This document shows, piece after piece, positions 1 through 8,223 of a stretch of 64,000 bases of DNA. The position numbers and the translations under genes were made by a program. This DNA comes from an uncultured Erwinia sp. (lineage in GTDB: Bacteria; Pseudomonadota; Gammaproteobacteria; Enterobacterales; Enterobacteriaceae), in the NCBI GenBank assembly GCA_946221915.1, contig CAMIKG010000004.1:102774-166773 (forward strand). The letters run 5' to 3'. Within the stretch, counting starts at the first letter, position 1. Every line of letters begins with the position of its first letter. The notes under the pieces are model-generated. The model worked only from the letters and a program-made list of their open reading frames with translations. It was not told where the DNA came from and did not search any database.

Positions 1-935
1 ATGCGGATCACCAGACCCGCCGCCAGCGCAATTGCCCCGACAGTAATCAGCGACTGCGTCCACAGCCACAGCGCCAGACCACAGGTCGAGACAATCAGCA
101 GGCCGTTCAGCAGCGAGATGGTGACGTCCATACTGGTCGCCATACGTGTCGCCAGCTGCATTTTTTCCGTTTGCTCTTCAATCGCCTCACGCGCATAGCG
201 CTGTTCGAGATCGTTATGGGCAAACAGCTTCAGCGTGGTGATATTGGTGTAGCCATCCACAATACAGCCCATCAGTTTTGAACGCGCATCGGACGAGGCG
301 ACCGAACGCGCTTTGATGCGTGGTACGAAATAGCGCATGGCGCAGATATAGGCGACAATCCAGATAATCAGCGGCACCATCAGACGCCAGTCGGCCTGGG
401 CAAACAGCACCAGCGACGTCACGGCGTAGATCAGCACATGCCACAGCGCATCCACCACCTGCACCGCGGAATCACGCAGCGCATGGCCGGTTTGCATAAT
501 CCGCTGCGCAATGCGGCCAGCGAAATCATTCTGGAAAAAGTTCAGACTTTGCCGCAGCACGTAGTTATGGTTCTGCCAGCGGATCATGCCCGTCATGCCG
601 GGGTTAATGCTCTGATTGACCAGCAGGTCGTGCAGGCCAATAAACACCGGCCGTAAAATCAGCGCGACGAACGCCATCCATAACAGCGTATCCCAGTGAT
701 CGCTGAACAGCGTGGCAGGGGATGAACTGTTGGCAAGGTCGATAATGCGGCTCAGATAGCTGAACAACGCCACTTCGATCAGCGACGCCACCAGCCCCAC
801 AGCCAGCAACACCGCAAAGCTGCGCCACACCTGGCGCAGATAAAACAGATAGAAAGACCACACCTCATCGGGCGGCGTATCTTTGGGAACATCCTGGAAA
901 ATGTTGATCATTCGTTCGAAACGGCGGTACAGCAT
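1..935 (-). CDS. ABC exporter, fused permease/ATPase; N-terminal part only
   Basis: The reading frame stays open from an ATG at 935 to the left edge of the window (about 311 codons, no stop), so only the N-terminal part is present. It starts MLYRRFERMINIF and contains several long hydrophobic segments (for example around residues 33-60, 80-100 and 160-195) and the loop phrase DFAGRIAQRIMQTG. This is the layout of a type IV (exporter-type) ABC transmembrane domain: in such proteins the membrane domain is followed by an ATP-binding domain, which here would lie beyond position 1. AGTGAG lies 9 bases before the chosen ATG; an in-frame GTG lies four codons further upstream. The substrate cannot be told from this part. 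Such half-transporters usually homodimerise in the inner membrane and export drugs or lipids, which is family knowledge only. Confidence 0.75.
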   Translation of the reverse strand, partial: MLYRRFERMINIFQDVPKDTPPDEVWSFYLFYLRQVWRSFAVLLAVGLVASLIEVALFSYLSRIIDLANSSSPATLFSDHWDTLLWMAFVALILRPVFIGLHDLLVNQSINPGMTGMIRWQNHNYVLRQSLNFFQNDFAGRIAQRIMQTGHALRDSAVQVVDALWHVLIYAVTSLVLFAQADWRLMVPLIIWIVAYICAMRYFVPRIKARSVASSDARSKLMGCIVDGYTNITTLKLFAHNDLEQRYAREAIEEQTEKMQLATRMATSMDVTISLLNGLLIVSTCGLALWLWTQSLITVGAIALAAGLVIR

Positions 936-1135
936 AGACAGGCTCACTTTCAACGTTTGACGAGGTTTTCAGCTTAGCGCTGTTCTCAGCCCGCTTCAGC
1001 TTTAGTGCCAGAGAAAAGCACAAATCGACCGTCCGGGCAGATCAATAGCGCAACAGGATTGGGTGTGTTTGCACTAAGGCAGTTCAGAAGTTAGCAAATT
1101 GTCTGCATCGGGGCATTTCTGCCCCTCAGAGAATC

Positions 1136-1513
1136 TCAGCCCAGCGCATTCACCAGCGCAAATCCGGCAAAGGTCATCAGCAGTGAACCGATCACATGGG
1201 TCATGACGCTGGTCATCGCCCACAGGTAGTTGCCATTCTGCAGCATCACCATGATCTCCGCCGAAAAGGAGGAAAAAGTGGTCAATCCGCCGCATAAGCC
1301 GGTGACAATCAGCAATTTCCACATCGGATCAAGTTGCGGGTTTTTCAAAAAGAAGGCCAGTGCGCCACCGACAATAAACCCGCCGATCAGATTCACCATC
1401 AGCGTGCCCGGCGGCAGATTAGGGAACAGCGCGTTGAAACGCACTGAAATCAGCCAGCGCAGGACACAGCCCAGTGAACCGCCAAGGATCACCGCAAATA
1501 ATGATTTAACCAT
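1136..1513 (-). CDS. crcB: Fluoride ion channel CrcB/Fluc
   Basis: A 125-residue protein with four hydrophobic segments, the usual size and layout of Fluc channels. Typical phrases are present: GGSLGCVLRW near the N terminus, GTLMVNLIGGFIVG in the second segment and GLCGGLTTFSSFS in the third, the region that lines the fluoride pore. The family forms dual-topology dimers in the inner membrane and expels fluoride. AGGGG lies 9 bases upstream of the ATG at 1513. Immediately upstream lies a clear fluoride riboswitch (1620-1692, same strand), which supports the function independently and indicates induction by fluoride. No other gene appears to share the transcript. Confidence 0.95.
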   Translation of the reverse strand: MVKSLFAVILGGSLGCVLRWLISVRFNALFPNLPPGTLMVNLIGGFIVGGALAFFLKNPQLDPMWKLLIVTGLCGGLTTFSSFSAEIMVMLQNGNYLWAMTSVMTHVIGSLLMTFAGFALVNALG

Positions 1514-1619
1514 CAGAAACAGCCCCTAGATTTTGCAGTTGCTCAGGGAAGCGGATACGGCAGGAAAACGGATAATATGCTGATCTCCTGACAGACACAC
1601 AACTCCCCGGAGAGGATTA

Positions 1620-1692
1620 TGGTTGTCAGGCGTCATCAGCCGCTGAAGATGCCAGCAGGCGGTTGGGTAAGGTGGAACGCCATCACCCTGTG
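1620..1692 (-). promoter_or_regulatory. Fluoride riboswitch (crcB motif)
   Basis: Read on the minus strand, the segment has the blocks that define the crcB RNA: GGTGATGGCGTTCCACC, then AACCGCC, then GGCTGATGACGCCT, in the correct order and spacing. The last block is the most conserved part of the aptamer. Downstream, TGTCAGG (plus-strand 1587-1593) can pair with the CCTGACA at the 3' end of the aptamer (1624-1630). That pairing gives an alternative fold about 75-110 bases before the crcB start codon. The aptamer call is from motif recognition; the switching mechanism is inferred. Confidence 0.9.
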
Positions 1693-1761
1693 GCTAAAAT
1701 CATAACGAGTTGCGCGACGGCAGGCAATCTGTAGCGTGGGAAAATAGAGCAGGTAAGGTTT

Positions 1762-1796
1762 GATAACCATCGGTCCGATCCCTGGCCGCGGTTATC
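1762..1796. repeat. Inverted repeat at the end of the azuC-like transcript
   Basis: GATAACC (1762-1768) and GGTTATC (1790-1796) form a 7-bp stem. Inside is a smaller near-perfect dyad ATCGGTCCGAT (1769-1779). It lies about 30-65 bases after the stop codon of the small azuC-like gene. It could be the 3' structure of that RNA, but it lacks a clean run of T on the minus strand, so a terminator call is not secure. Confidence 0.4.
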
Positions 1797-1825
1797 GAGG
1801 GTTCTTTTTGCCCTGGTGAGGCAAA

Positions 1826-1903
1826 TTAGTTCAGTGCGCCTGGTGGTACGTGTTTGAAGGTCTCAACATACGCACGGAACACATAACTAAAAATCTTTTT
1901 CAT
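1826..1903 (-). CDS. azuC: AzuC-like small protein (25 aa), candidate dual-function RNA
   Basis: A 25-codon frame, MKKIFSYVFRAYVETFKHVP followed by PGALN, with AGGT 7 bases before the ATG. From memory it aligns with E. coli AzuC (28 aa), sharing the basic N terminus, an amphipathic middle and the ending T-F-K-x-V-P-P-G-x. AzuC is a small amphipathic protein; its mRNA (AzuCR) also acts as a base-pairing RNA, and the peptide was reported to bind glycerol-3-phosphate dehydrogenase GlpD. A sigma-70-like promoter (1944-1972) and a CRP-like site (1978-1993) lie upstream. The distance from the expected start of transcription to the inverted repeat at 1762 gives an RNA of about 175 bases, similar to AzuCR. 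The gene is too short for ordinary gene finders. The assignment rests on a short motif, so confidence is moderate. Confidence 0.6.
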   Translation of the reverse strand: MKKIFSYVFRAYVETFKHVPPGALN

Positions 1904-1943
1904 GAGGCTACCTGTTAAACTTTTTTTGAATTACGCAACAAAA

Positions 1944-1993
1944 AGTATACAAGCAGGTGCTTTTTCATGCAATAAATTTTGAAGTAGATCACA
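1944..1993 (-). promoter_or_regulatory. Promoter and CRP-like site of the azuC-like gene
   Basis: On the minus strand, TTGCAT (1967-1972) and TATACT (1944-1949) are separated by exactly 17 bases, a plausible sigma-70 promoter with a strong -10 and a weak -35. Just upstream is TGTGA-TCTACT-TCAAA (1978-1993), matching 9 of the 10 key bases of the CRP consensus TGTGA-N6-TCACA. The CRP centre falls about 48 bases before the expected transcription start. Confidence 0.5.
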
Positions 1994-2115
1994 AAAACTC
2001 ATTCGAGTATGCAAAAAGAAACTTAAACAAAAGCTAAACAAGAAAGGATTTTCAGGCAGAAAATCGTCAGGAGTCAGAATGCAGGTGATTGATTTTATAA
2101 CGATCCCGGTATCAA

Positions 2116-2136
2116 TCACCCGCTGAGTGCGGGTGA
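2116..2136 (-). terminator. Hairpin after mntP
   Basis: TCACCCGC (2116-2123) and GCGGGTGA (2129-2136) form an 8-bp stem with a 5-base loop, 3 bases beyond the mntP stop codon. A competing longer-range pairing exists between GTGATTGAT (2085-2093) and ATCAATCAC (2111-2119). There is no strong T run, so termination is likely but not certain. Confidence 0.5.
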
Positions 2137-2138
2137 CG

Positions 2139-2702
2139 TCAGGCCAGATGCTGGATAAGAATGTTGCAGCCGATGCCAATCAGCACCACGCCACCCAGCA
2201 CTTCCGCCCATTTGCCCATCATCGGGCCAAGAAAACGCCCCAGCAAAATGCCGGACGCCGCCATAAAGGTGGTAGCCGCACCAATCGTCAGGGCGGTCAG
2301 CACAATATTAACCTGCAGAAATGCCAGGCCAACACCCACCGCCATCGCATCAAGACTGGTGGCAATCGCCGTGGTCACCAGCAGCAGGAAGCTGTGGCGC
2401 TGCGGCGGCTGCACGTCTTCTTCCTGCGGGCGACGCACTCCTTCACGCACCATACGCGCACCGAGGATAAACAGCAGAATAAAGGCGACCCAGTGATCCC
2501 ACGCCATAATGAACTGGCTGGCCGCCAGACCAATACCCCAGCCAATTAATGGCGTCAGCGCTTCAATCGCGCCAAAAATCAGCCCGGTGCGCAGCGCTTC
2601 TTTCAGCGTTGGCCGATGCAGGGCAGCGCCTTTGCCTATGGCGGCGGCAAACGCATCCATCGACATAGCAAAGGCAAGGATCAGAGTGGCATACAGGCTC
2701 AT
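2139..2702 (-). CDS. mntP: Manganese efflux pump MntP
   Basis: A 187-residue membrane protein of the usual MntP length with six hydrophobic segments. The two repeated halves each carry the family aspartate motif: AMSMDAFAAAIGKG near residue 16 and IATSLDAMAVGVG near residue 118. The protein exports excess Mn2+ across the inner membrane. The ATG at 2702 is preceded by a weak GGAA. About 125 bases upstream lies an MntR-type palindrome (2828-2845), consistent with control by the Mn-sensing regulator MntR. I did not see the yybP-ykoY (Mn) riboswitch that precedes mntP in E. coli. Confidence 0.95.
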   Translation of the reverse strand: MSLYATLILAFAMSMDAFAAAIGKGAALHRPTLKEALRTGLIFGAIEALTPLIGWGIGLAASQFIMAWDHWVAFILLFILGARMVREGVRRPQEEDVQPPQRHSFLLLVTTAIATSLDAMAVGVGLAFLQVNIVLTALTIGAATTFMAASGILLGRFLGPMMGKWAEVLGGVVLIGIGCNILIQHLA

Positions 2703-2827
2703 AAGGTTCCAATTAACAGCGTCGAATCCGCTGATTCGCCGTCATCAATTTTGCTCAGATGTTCAAAAGTGAGCGCATGCTACCACGCAGTTTCCAATTA
2801 AAAAAGACAGTAAAATCAGGGATTTGA

Positions 2828-2845
2828 GTATAGCATCGGCTATAC
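2828..2845. promoter_or_regulatory. MntR-type operator upstream of mntP
   Basis: A perfect 7-bp dyad, GTATAGC-ATCG-GCTATAC. It closely resembles the MntR box of E. coli (ACATAGC-N4-GCTATGT, from memory). It lies in the 300-base space between mntP and the plus-strand gene at 3003. The rest of that space shows nothing else that I can name. Confidence 0.6.
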
Positions 2846-3002
2846 ATTTTAACGCTTGCTAAGCTGGCGGCATAAAAATCCACCAGTTATGCCAGCGCAG
2901 TATAAGGAAGATCAACAGCTTATGCCGCGCGGTACGCGCATTGAATATGCGCGATGATTGGCTGACAATAGCGATTAATTTCCGCCAACCTGCATAAATA
3001 AC

Positions 3003-3245
3003 ATGAAAACCACTTTTGAAACCTGGATGATGCCAATGGGCATTTTGCTGCTGGGCTTTTTCTCAGCGATGCTGTTGCCCGCCCCCTGGTTTGGCATTCA
3101 GCTGACCAAAACGCTGATGGCGACTTTCCATTTTCAGGATATTGGCCAGCTGTATACCGTGGTGTTTTGCCTGTGGTTTCTGCTGCTGGGCGCGGTGGAA
3201 TACTTTGTGATTCGCACCATTTATCGCCGCTACTTCAAAATCTGA
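3003..3245 (+). CDS. Small membrane protein, function unknown
   Basis: An 80-residue protein with two clear hydrophobic segments (about residues 10-30 and 50-70) and a basic C terminus ending IRTIYRRYFKI, which suggests an inner-membrane protein with both ends in the cytoplasm. I do not recognise a family. The stop codon is 18 bases before the start of the hydrolase gene at 3264, so the two are probably co-transcribed. No strong ribosome site precedes the ATG, which lowers certainty about the exact start. Confidence 0.6.
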   Translation: MKTTFETWMMPMGILLLGFFSAMLLPAPWFGIQLTKTLMATFHFQDIGQLYTVVFCLWFLLLGAVEYFVIRTIYRRYFKI

Positions 3246-3263
3246 TCAAAAGGGACTCGCCTG

Positions 3264-4712
3264 ATGCTGCAACAGACAAAAACCTGGCTAAAACGCGCGG
3301 TGATTTTGTTTGCTGCGGTGGTGGTGACGTTGCTGATTATCCGCATCGCCGTCACCGAACAGGGGCCATCCTTAGAACCGTGGCATACTTATGTGCCAGA
3401 CGAGTTCAGCGAAAGTGAGATTAATACCGCCGACTGGACGAGCTGGATGCAGCGGGAAAACCAGCTGTTTGCTGATGTTAAAACCAATGTCACCGATAAA
3501 CTCGCCGATGACCAGCCAGAAACCTTTAATCGCTACGCGGCGAAAAGTCCGGTGTACCCGGGCAGTTTCGCTCACGACTGGAACCGCTCCTATATTCTGC
3601 TGCCTCAGGGCCAGCCGCGCGGCGCGGTGGTGCTGTTGCACGGCCTGACTGATTCCCCCTACAGCCTGCGCCACTTCGCGCAGCATTATCAGCAGCAGGG
3701 TTTTGTCGCGGTCGCTATCCGCCTGCCGGGGCATGGCACCGTCCCTGGCGCACTGACGCGCGTGGAGTGGGAAGCGTGGATGGCCGCCACCCGGCTGGCG
3801 GTGCGTGAGGCGCGTCGTCTGGCGCCGGCGGATACGCCACTGCATCTGATGGGCTTTTCCAATGGCGGCGCGCTGGCGCTGAAATATGCGCTGGATGCGC
3901 TGAGCGATCCGCAACTGCCCGCCCCGCAGCGGCTGGTGCTGATCTCACCGATGATTGGCGTCAGCGGCTACGCGCGCTATGCCGGACTGGCGGGCCTGCC
4001 GTCACTGCTGCCTGCCTTTGCCCGCAGCGCCTGGCTCAATATTCTGCCGGAGTTTAATCCGTTCAAATACAACTCGTTCCCGGTGAAAGCCGCGCGCCAG
4101 ACCTGGCTGCTGACGCGCGCCCTGCAGAAAGAGATCATCGACGACTCGCGCGATAACAAACTGCAGCATCTGCCGCCCGTACTCACCTTCCAGTCGGTGG
4201 CGGACGCCACCGTCAGCACCCCGGCGGTGATCAATGCGCTGTATAACCAGCTGCCAGCCAATGGCAGCGAACTGGTGCTGTTTGACGTTAACCAGTCGCT
4301 GCAGCTGTCGCCGCTGATGCGCAGCAGCGCCCAGCATGCCAGCGAGCATTTACTGCCCGCGCCACCGCGCCGCTATACCACCACGCTGATCACCAGCACC
4401 TCGCCGACCAATAACGCTGCGGTGGCGCGCCGCACACTGGCTGGCAGTAACAGCACAGAAATTCAGCCGCTGGGCATCGATTATCCGGCGGATATCTACT
4501 CGCTCTCCCACGTAGCGCTGCCGTTCCCGTTCAGCGATTCGCTGTACGGTCGCTATCCCGATCAGCCGAACGAGTATGGCGTCAGCTTTGGCCGCTTAAC
4601 ACCGCGCGGTGAGCGTTCGGTGCTGATTGTCAGCCTCGATATGCTGATGCGCATCTCCTCCAACCCGTTCTGGCCCTGGATGCAGCAACGGGTGGATGAA
4701 ACACTGCACTAA
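3264..4712 (+). CDS. Membrane-anchored alpha/beta hydrolase
   Basis: A 482-residue protein. Residues 10-30 form a hydrophobic signal anchor, so the catalytic part is probably periplasmic. The hydrolase fold is shown by the oxyanion-hole phrase LLHGLTDSPYS (about residues 124-134) and the nucleophile elbow G-F-S-N-G-G with Ser199. A later V-A-D-A-T-V-S segment and S-L-S-H-V-A-L are good places for the acid and the histidine. AGGGA precedes the ATG by 8-10 bases. The substrate is unknown; the family covers esterases, lipases and acyltransferases. Together with the small membrane protein 18 bases upstream it forms a two-gene unit. Confidence 0.8.
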   Translation: MLQQTKTWLKRAVILFAAVVVTLLIIRIAVTEQGPSLEPWHTYVPDEFSESEINTADWTSWMQRENQLFADVKTNVTDKLADDQPETFNRYAAKSPVYPGSFAHDWNRSYILLPQGQPRGAVVLLHGLTDSPYSLRHFAQHYQQQGFVAVAIRLPGHGTVPGALTRVEWEAWMAATRLAVREARRLAPADTPLHLMGFSNGGALALKYALDALSDPQLPAPQRLVLISPMIGVSGYARYAGLAGLPSLLPAFARSAWLNILPEFNPFKYNSFPVKAARQTWLLTRALQKEIIDDSRDNKLQHLPPVLTFQSVADATVSTPAVINALYNQLPANGSELVLFDVNQSLQLSPLMRSSAQHASEHLLPAPPRRYTTTLITSTSPTNNAAVARRTLAGSNSTEIQPLGIDYPADIYSLSHVALPFPFSDSLYGRYPDQPNEYGVSFGRLTPRGERSVLIVSLDMLMRISSNPFWPWMQQRVDETLH

Positions 4713-4773
4713 CTGCCCGGCAAATGCGCATCCACTAACTGGCGCAGGCGCTGCGCGATTAATCCTTCCCCTA

Positions 4774-4809
4774 CACGACCACAACGTTCCCGCACGGATT
4801 GTGGTCGTG
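4774..4809. repeat. Perfect 11-bp inverted repeat between the hydrolase gene and mqo
   Basis: CACGACCACAA (4774-4784) and TTGTGGTCGTG (4799-4809) flank a 14-base loop. It follows the hydrolase gene and may be its terminator, although no T run follows. The remainder of the 4713-5129 gap is AT-rich and presumably holds the mqo promoter; I could not assign specific sites. Confidence 0.6.
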
Positions 4810-5129
4810 CCATTGTTCCCCGGCAGTCGCTGGTTTTAACAATTCATTAAAATTTTTAACATGTACTGCTATCGCCTTGCAGGGCTGATCGCTTCAGCAC
4901 TTCAATAACAACGGTGACTTTTTAAGCTTTAAACAAAATGTTCAAATTTTCTCCCGAGATGTTATATTTTGGGATGCATATATAACTTGACGTTAACCAA
5001 CATCAGGTATTTTGGCTTCAAGGTTTGTACCCTTTTAAACACTGAGGGAATAGGACAATCGCCCGGCAGAGGCGTGCGCTATTTCACCTGAAAAAATGTT
5101 GAGAAGATCAACAGTCGGAGATGTGCCTT

Positions 5130-6749
5130 ATGCGCAAAACAGCAGGAATTCTGACGCTGTGTATGAATGCTTTGGGCTTGAGCAAACAAACCAGTGCGGA
5201 ACAGGAATCAAGCGTCGATGTGTTACTGATCGGCGGTGGTGTGATGAGTGCCACTCTCGGCACCTACCTGAACGAACTGGAACCGAATTGGTCCATTGAG
5301 ATGGTTGAACGTCTTGATGGCGTAGCTCAGGAGAGCTCAAACGGCTGGAACAATGCCGGCACCGGTCACTCCGCGCTGGCTGAGATGAACTACACGCCGG
5401 AAAATGCAGATGGTTCTGTGGATATCGCCAAAGCTGTCGAAATCAGCGAGGCATTCCAGGTTTCCCGTCGCTTCCTGGCGTCGCAGGTGCAGCGCGGCGC
5501 GCTGCAGAATCCGCGCAGCTTTATCAATACCACCCCGCATATGAGCTTTGTCTGGGGTGAAGAGAACGTCACTTTCCTGCGTAAGCGCTATGAAGCGCTG
5601 CAGAAGAGCACTCTGTTCCGCGGCATGGAATATTCGGAAGACCCGGAAGTGATTGAACAGTGGGTGCCGCTGATCATGGAAGGGCGCGACCGCAATGAGA
5701 AAGTGGCGGCGACCCGTATTCAGATGGGCACCGACATCAACTTTGGCGAAATCACCCGCCAGCTGGTCGCCTCACTGGAAAAAAGCCCGAACTTCAAACT
5801 GCATACCCGCCATGAAGTGCGCGACATTACGCGCAACGATGACGGCAGCTGGCGCGTGACGCTCGCTGACCTGAACAACGGCGGCGCGCAGCGCAGCATC
5901 GTGGCGCAAAAGATCTTTATCGGCGCAGGCGGCGCGGCGCTGCCGCTGTTGCAGAAAGCCGGTATTCCGGAAGTGAAAAACTACGCGGGCTTCCCGGTCG
6001 GCGGTGAATTCCTCGTTACCGAAAACCCGGAAGTGGTGCAGCGTCATCTGGCGAAAGTGTACGGTAAAGCATCAGTGGGCGCGCCGCCAATGTCGGTGCC
6101 GCACCTTGATACCCGCGTGCTGGATGGCAAGCAGGTGCTGCTGTTTGGCCCGTTCGCGACCTTCTCCACCAAGTACCTGAAAAATGGCTCGCTGTGGGAT
6201 ATGTTCGCTTCCATCACCCCCTCCAACATCAAACCGATGATGCATGTGGGGCTGGATAACTTCGACCTGGTGAAATACCTGATCAGCCAGGTGATGCTCA
6301 ATGACGATGACCGTCACAAAGCGTTGCAGGAGTATTTCCCGGAAGCGCGCAAAGAGGACTGGCGTTTAGCGGTGGCCGGTCAGCGCGTGCAGATCATCAA
6401 AAAAGATGCCGAGAAAGGCGGCGTACTGCGTCTTGGCACCGAAGTGGTGACCTCGCAGGATGGCAGCATCTCTGCCCTGCTCGGCGCATCGCCGGGCGCA
6501 TCCACGGCCGCGCCGATTATGCTGGAACTGATGAAGAAAGTGTTCAGCGAGAAAATCAGCACCCCAGAGTGGCAGGCGAAACTGAAACAGATCATCCCGT
6601 CTTACGGCATGAAGCTGAATGGCAACGTCGCGGCGACAGAGAAAGAGCTGGCGGAAACCAGCCGCATTCTGCAGCTGGATTACCTGCCAATGACGCTGGC
6701 GGCGAACGACGAAGCGCACGATAACGCAGCAGCAGTGCACGCGAAATAA
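5130..6749 (+). CDS. mqo: Malate:quinone oxidoreductase
   Basis: A 539-residue protein very similar to E. coli Mqo throughout. It has an N-terminal hydrophobic stretch, then the FAD-binding phrase DVLLIGGGVMSATLGTYL and the family blocks SNGWNNAGTGHSAL, GRDRNEKVAATR and FGPFATFSTKYLKNGS. The enzyme is a peripheral inner-membrane FAD protein that oxidises L-malate to oxaloacetate and reduces quinone, bypassing malate dehydrogenase. The start at 5130 is preferred because GGAG lies 9 bases upstream. The in-frame ATG at 5121 abuts that GGAG and could not use it. Confidence 0.96.
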   Translation: MRKTAGILTLCMNALGLSKQTSAEQESSVDVLLIGGGVMSATLGTYLNELEPNWSIEMVERLDGVAQESSNGWNNAGTGHSALAEMNYTPENADGSVDIAKAVEISEAFQVSRRFLASQVQRGALQNPRSFINTTPHMSFVWGEENVTFLRKRYEALQKSTLFRGMEYSEDPEVIEQWVPLIMEGRDRNEKVAATRIQMGTDINFGEITRQLVASLEKSPNFKLHTRHEVRDITRNDDGSWRVTLADLNNGGAQRSIVAQKIFIGAGGAALPLLQKAGIPEVKNYAGFPVGGEFLVTENPEVVQRHLAKVYGKASVGAPPMSVPHLDTRVLDGKQVLLFGPFATFSTKYLKNGSLWDMFASITPSNIKPMMHVGLDNFDLVKYLISQVMLNDDDRHKALQEYFPEARKEDWRLAVAGQRVQIIKKDAEKGGVLRLGTEVVTSQDGSISALLGASPGASTAAPIMLELMKKVFSEKISTPEWQAKLKQIIPSYGMKLNGNVAATEKELAETSRILQLDYLPMTLAANDEAHDNAAAVHAK

Positions 6750-6760
6750 GCGTGTTTTGC

Positions 6761-6784
6761 CACGGCGGCAGCCCTGCCGCCGTG
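6761..6784. terminator. Hairpin between convergent mqo and the SLC13 transporter
   Basis: CACGGCGGCAG (6761-6771) and CTGCCGCCGTG (6774-6784) form a perfect 11-bp GC-rich stem in a 39-base convergent gap. It can serve either strand, although the T runs are short. Confidence 0.7.
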
Positions 6785-6788
6785 CTGT

Positions 6789-8087
6789 TTACAGATACCC
6801 CAGCAGCCTAAACCACAGATAATCCAGCGGCAGCAGCACCAGCGCGCTGACCAGCGCCACCAGCAGACACAGCTTTATCGCCGCCCGGGGCGGTACATTG
6901 CCTAACCCCATCGCGACCACAATCGGCGACGCCTGATACGGCAGCAGCGGCGTGGCGTAAGCAAACACCTGAATCATCATCACCGTCATCAGCGAGAAAC
7001 CCGAGGCTTCGGCGAAACTGTTCGCCATCGGCGTAAACATCGCTGGCACGCCATTGGCGGTGACGACAAAATTCAGCACGGTAGTAATGGCGTTGAGCGA
7101 GAGAAAACTGAGGAACGGACTGGCTTTGTCGAGCGGCGCGACCGTCAGCAGCGCGCTGGCAATGGTCTCACCAAGACCAGAGTCCACCACTACCGCCGTG
7201 ACGCCGAGAATAGCCGCCACATACAGACAGGTGCGGAAATTAACGCCGCTGCCGAACGTCTCATTGCTGACAAAGCCGACGCGCGGCAGCAGGCAGAAGC
7301 AGGCGGCGGTCAGACCGACCCAGGCAGGGGAAATACCGTGCAGGCTGTCCGTCATCCACAGTAACAGTGTCAGCAGCAGCACCGCGATCAGTCGCCGCTC
7401 TTCGCCGCTCAGCGCAGGCTGATCAGTCTGGCGCTGAACCGGCTGCGGCGTCGCCGGGAACAGTTTGCAGATGCACAGCGTCAGCAGGATGCCTTTCAGC
7501 ACGCCGACAACCGGCGTATGCAGGAACAGCCACGGCATATAGCCCGGATGCAGACCAAACGAGTTTTCCGCCGCACCCATCATCACCATATTCGGCACAT
7601 TGGCGGGCAGAATACTGGCCGACAGCTGAAAAGTGCCAAACCCCACCGCCAGCGCCAGACCAATCCAGCCGCGGCCGCCTTCGCGCAGCCCGGCCTGCTT
7701 CGCCAGCGCGCCGACAATCGGCATCATCAGCGCAATACGGCCCATATTGGAGGGCATGACAAATGCCAGCAGATAGCTGATGACAATCACGCCGCCCACC
7801 ATGCGCGGCCACGAGGCGGTTAACGGCGCGGCCAGCGCGTAGCCCAGCCGATCGGCCAGCCCGACTTTACGGATCGCCAGCCCGAGCACAAAGCCGCTCA
7901 GCACCAGCCAGAAAGCCGATGAGGCAAAGCCGCTGAACACCGTCGCCGCAGGCGCAATATGCAACAGCATTGCCGCGGCAAAAAACAGTAAGGCAGTGAT
8001 AAATTCCGGCAGCAGTGAGGTGGCCCACAGCAGGATGGTAATGCCGACGACCAGCGCCGCCAGCCATATTTCAGGGGTAGAGATCAA
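6789..8087 (-). CDS. DASS/SLC13-family anion transporter
   Basis: About 432 residues with some 10-12 hydrophobic segments. The pattern is that of divalent-anion:sodium symporters (dicarboxylate, citrate or sulfate carriers): a MPSNMGRIALMMPIVGAL segment in the first half and TANGVPAMFTPMANSF in the second are the two pseudo-symmetric re-entrant regions. The SNT signature of the family is degenerate here (SNM and ANG), so the ion or substrate may differ. The frame is open upstream to an ATG at 8213. The TTG at 8087 is preferred because AAGGAG lies 9 bases before it and the first hydrophobic segment begins directly afterwards (ISTPEIWLAALVV). The substrate is not predicted. Confidence 0.8.
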   Translation of the reverse strand: MISTPEIWLAALVVGITILLWATSLLPEFITALLFFAAAMLLHIAPAATVFSGFASSAFWLVLSGFVLGLAIRKVGLADRLGYALAAPLTASWPRMVGGVIVISYLLAFVMPSNMGRIALMMPIVGALAKQAGLREGGRGWIGLALAVGFGTFQLSASILPANVPNMVMMGAAENSFGLHPGYMPWLFLHTPVVGVLKGILLTLCICKLFPATPQPVQRQTDQPALSGEERRLIAVLLLTLLLWMTDSLHGISPAWVGLTAACFCLLPRVGFVSNETFGSGVNFRTCLYVAAILGVTAVVVDSGLGETIASALLTVAPLDKASPFLSFLSLNAITTVLNFVVTANGVPAMFTPMANSFAEASGFSLMTVMMIQVFAYATPLLPYQASPIVVAMGLGNVPPRAAIKLCLLVALVSALVLLPLDYLWFRLLGYL

Positions 8088-8223
8088 AAGCAGAGGCTCC
8101 TTGCACAGAGACGGCGCGCACGCCATCGGGACTGATGTTTTATTCTTCTGTTTAGCAGGGAGTATTAAAGCGATACTGCGCGAGGTAAAGCATTCTTTCT
8201 GCGCACCGCACAAGATGGCGTTT

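Noticed and set aside
2888..2956. A 22-codon plus-strand frame in the gap upstream of the small membrane protein gene
   Set aside because: No ribosome site before its ATG and no resemblance to a known small protein.
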